Shown: positions 14,706 to 15,480 of the stretch, piece after piece | Numbering within the stretch: the first letter of the stretch is position 1 | Layout: every line of letters starts with the position of its first letter | NCBI RefSeq assembly: GCF_000231115.1 | Contig: NW_006889835.1 | Location: forward strand, 1 to 15,480 | DNA length: 15,480 nucleotides | Source: Vittaforma corneae ATCC 50505 | Lineage: Eukaryota; Microsporidia; Nosematidae | Direction: 5' to 3' | Made by a program: the position numbers and the translations under genes | The notes under the pieces: generated by a model | Told to the model about the DNA's origin: nothing | The model's database searches: none | What the model saw: only the letters and a program-made list of their open reading frames with translations

Positions 14706-15480
14706 ATGAATATTGCACAGACGAGAAAGACATACAAAGCAATCTGGAGTCTACTTGTGCTCATGGGAGCTACACTTCAGAGCTCGGACAATGGTGCAAA
14801 CCCAGGTGGAATCTATAGCTTTGGAAATTATCCTGTGGATACGACTGAAATATCTATATGTAGACAAGACATTAGATTTATTGGCAGCAATATTAAGAGA
14901 CTAGTGAGGCTAGAGAGGCTGGATCTCAGTCATAACAAACTCGAATCATTGCCATCTGAGATAGGAGAATTGAAGAATTTACGGTGTCTGGATCTTGGTT
15001 ATAACCAATTTGAATCATTTCCAACAGTGATAGGAAAGCTGGAGAATCTATATGTACTGGAGCTCTATAAAAATAATCTCGAGTCATTACCAGATGTAAT
15101 AGGAAAGCTAAAGAATCTAGGGATGCTGAATCTTGGTAATAACAAGCTTGAGACACTACCACCTGTAATAGGAGAGCTGGAGGATCTAGGCATACTGTAT
15201 CTCCATGAAAATAACCTCAAAACATTACCAGATGTAATAGTAAAGCTAAGGAAACTACACGATCTGTATCTCAGTAATAACAAGCTTGAGACACTACCGG
15301 CTAAGCTAGAAGAGCTGGAGAATCTAAGTACACTGAGTCTCGATGAAAATAACATCAAAACATTACCAGATGTAATAGTAAAGCTAAGGAATCTACGGGG
15401 GCTGTATCTCAATGATAACAAGCTTGAGACACTACCAGCAGCAATAGGAGAGCTGGAGCATCTGCGAGAATTGAATCTCC
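14706..15480 (+). CDS. Secreted leucine-rich-repeat protein (C-terminus outside window)
   Basis: Frame open from the ATG at 14706 to the window edge, 258 codons without a stop, so the gene is partial. Seen: a basic start NIAQTRKTYK, a hydrophobic core IWSLLVLMGATL (13-24) and small residues after it, i.e. a signal peptide of about 25 residues; a linker with one Cys (52); then LRRs of 23 residues from about 66, each of the form L-x-x-L-x-x-L-x-L-x-x-N-x-L-E-x-L-P-x-x-I-x-x. LP pairs recur every 23 residues (82-83, 128-129, 151-152, 174-175, 197-198 and so on). Units alternate between two subtypes (KTLPDVIVKL and ETLPxxIGEL). Known: secreted LRR families of this kind are expanded in some microsporidia and are suspected host-facing proteins. 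No membrane anchor seen in the visible part. A related, decayed copy lies at 11526. Confidence 0.88.
   Translation, partial: MNIAQTRKTYKAIWSLLVLMGATLQSSDNGANPGGIYSFGNYPVDTTEISICRQDIRFIGSNIKRLVRLERLDLSHNKLESLPSEIGELKNLRCLDLGYNQFESFPTVIGKLENLYVLELYKNNLESLPDVIGKLKNLGMLNLGNNKLETLPPVIGELEDLGILYLHENNLKTLPDVIVKLRKLHDLYLSNNKLETLPAKLEELENLSTLSLDENNIKTLPDVIVKLRNLRGLYLNDNKLETLPAAIGELEHLRELNL
15141..15480 (+). repeat. 138-base higher-order tandem repeats inside the LRR gene
   Basis: AACAAGCTTGAGACACTACC recurs at 15141, 15279 and 15417, exactly 138 bases apart, which is two 23-codon LRRs. GATGTAATAGTAAAGCTAAG likewise recurs in successive units. This is a two-LRR unit copied as a block. Confidence 0.85.

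Larger units (their letters stand above)
14176..15040 (+). repeat. Dispersed LRR-associated repeat, copy B
   Basis: Partner of copy A (10967-11853). Homology begins near TGTCCATGCA at 14176, includes GTGCTTAAATAAATGCAA, the upstream hairpin, the start signal and the signal-peptide codons, and becomes weak within the second LRR. Confidence 0.85.

Noticed and set aside
14624..14904. Short plus-strand frames over the LRR start
   Set aside because: They overlap the real LRR frame in other phases; only the 14706 frame has a signal peptide, the repeats and the start signal in place.
14926..15421. Two overlapping minus-strand open frames
   Set aside because: They lie antisense to the LRR gene. The repeat DNA simply lacks antisense stops, and the products are Ser/Leu repeats mirroring the LRR.
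1..15480. CRISPR array, bacterial operon or transposase
   Set aside because: Gene content is eukaryotic, no spaced identical repeats of CRISPR type are present, and no transposase, reverse transcriptase or terminal inverted repeats were recognised.

Overview
This window looks like a piece of a microsporidian nuclear genome. The genes are short, intron-less, A+T-rich and eukaryotic in type (uL16, a 20S proteasome alpha subunit, SBDS/Sdo1, a BET bromodomain protein, a Wee1-like kinase, a Ste24-like protease). They are packed on both strands with gaps of mostly 100-300 bases. Nearly every gene has a CCC/CCCC block just upstream of its ATG, often preceded by an AAATTTT block; this start-site signal is described in microsporidia. 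A secreted leucine-rich-repeat (LRR) protein of a multi-copy family at the right end would fit the Trachipleistophora/Vavraia (pleistophorid) group, but the species is inference.

Layout: 1-618 (-) partial FAR-17a/AIG1-like membrane protein, running off the left edge; 746-1024 (-) small C1D/Sas10-like helical protein; 1186-1452 (+) small orphan; 1716-2372 (+) uL16/RPL10; 2588-3279 (+) proteasome alpha-2 with a -1 frameshift near its 3' end; 3402-5135 (-) SAPS-type phosphatase regulator; 5384-6133 (-) SBDS/Sdo1; 6292-7556 (-) Wee1-like kinase broken by a frameshift between its lobes; 7924-8646 (-) CCCH zinc-finger protein; 8899-10038 (-) BET protein; 10359-10697 (+) RWDD1/Gir2-like protein. From 10698 to the right edge the window becomes accessory in character: low-complexity DNA, a decayed LRR gene (11526 to about 11920), a Ste24-like M48 protease with a stop codon in place of its catalytic Glu (12389-13768), non-coding DNA, and an open LRR gene with a signal peptide (14706 to beyond 15480).

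The two LRR loci share about 550 bases of upstream sequence plus their first exonic part, so they are two copies of one dispersed repeat about 3.2 kb apart, with the Ste24-like gene between them. The core genes cover ribosome biogenesis (uL16, SBDS, perhaps C1D), translation-GTPase support (RWDD1/Gir2-like), protein turnover (proteasome, Ste24) and cell-cycle/chromatin control (Wee1-like, SAPS, BET). They do not form one pathway.

The main oddity is that three otherwise well-conserved genes (proteasome alpha-2, Wee1-like, Ste24) each carry one disabling single-base change. That is either a sign of consensus errors or of real gene decay; the sequence alone cannot settle it. Many annotated starts depend on choosing the ATG next to the CCC block rather than the first possible codon.
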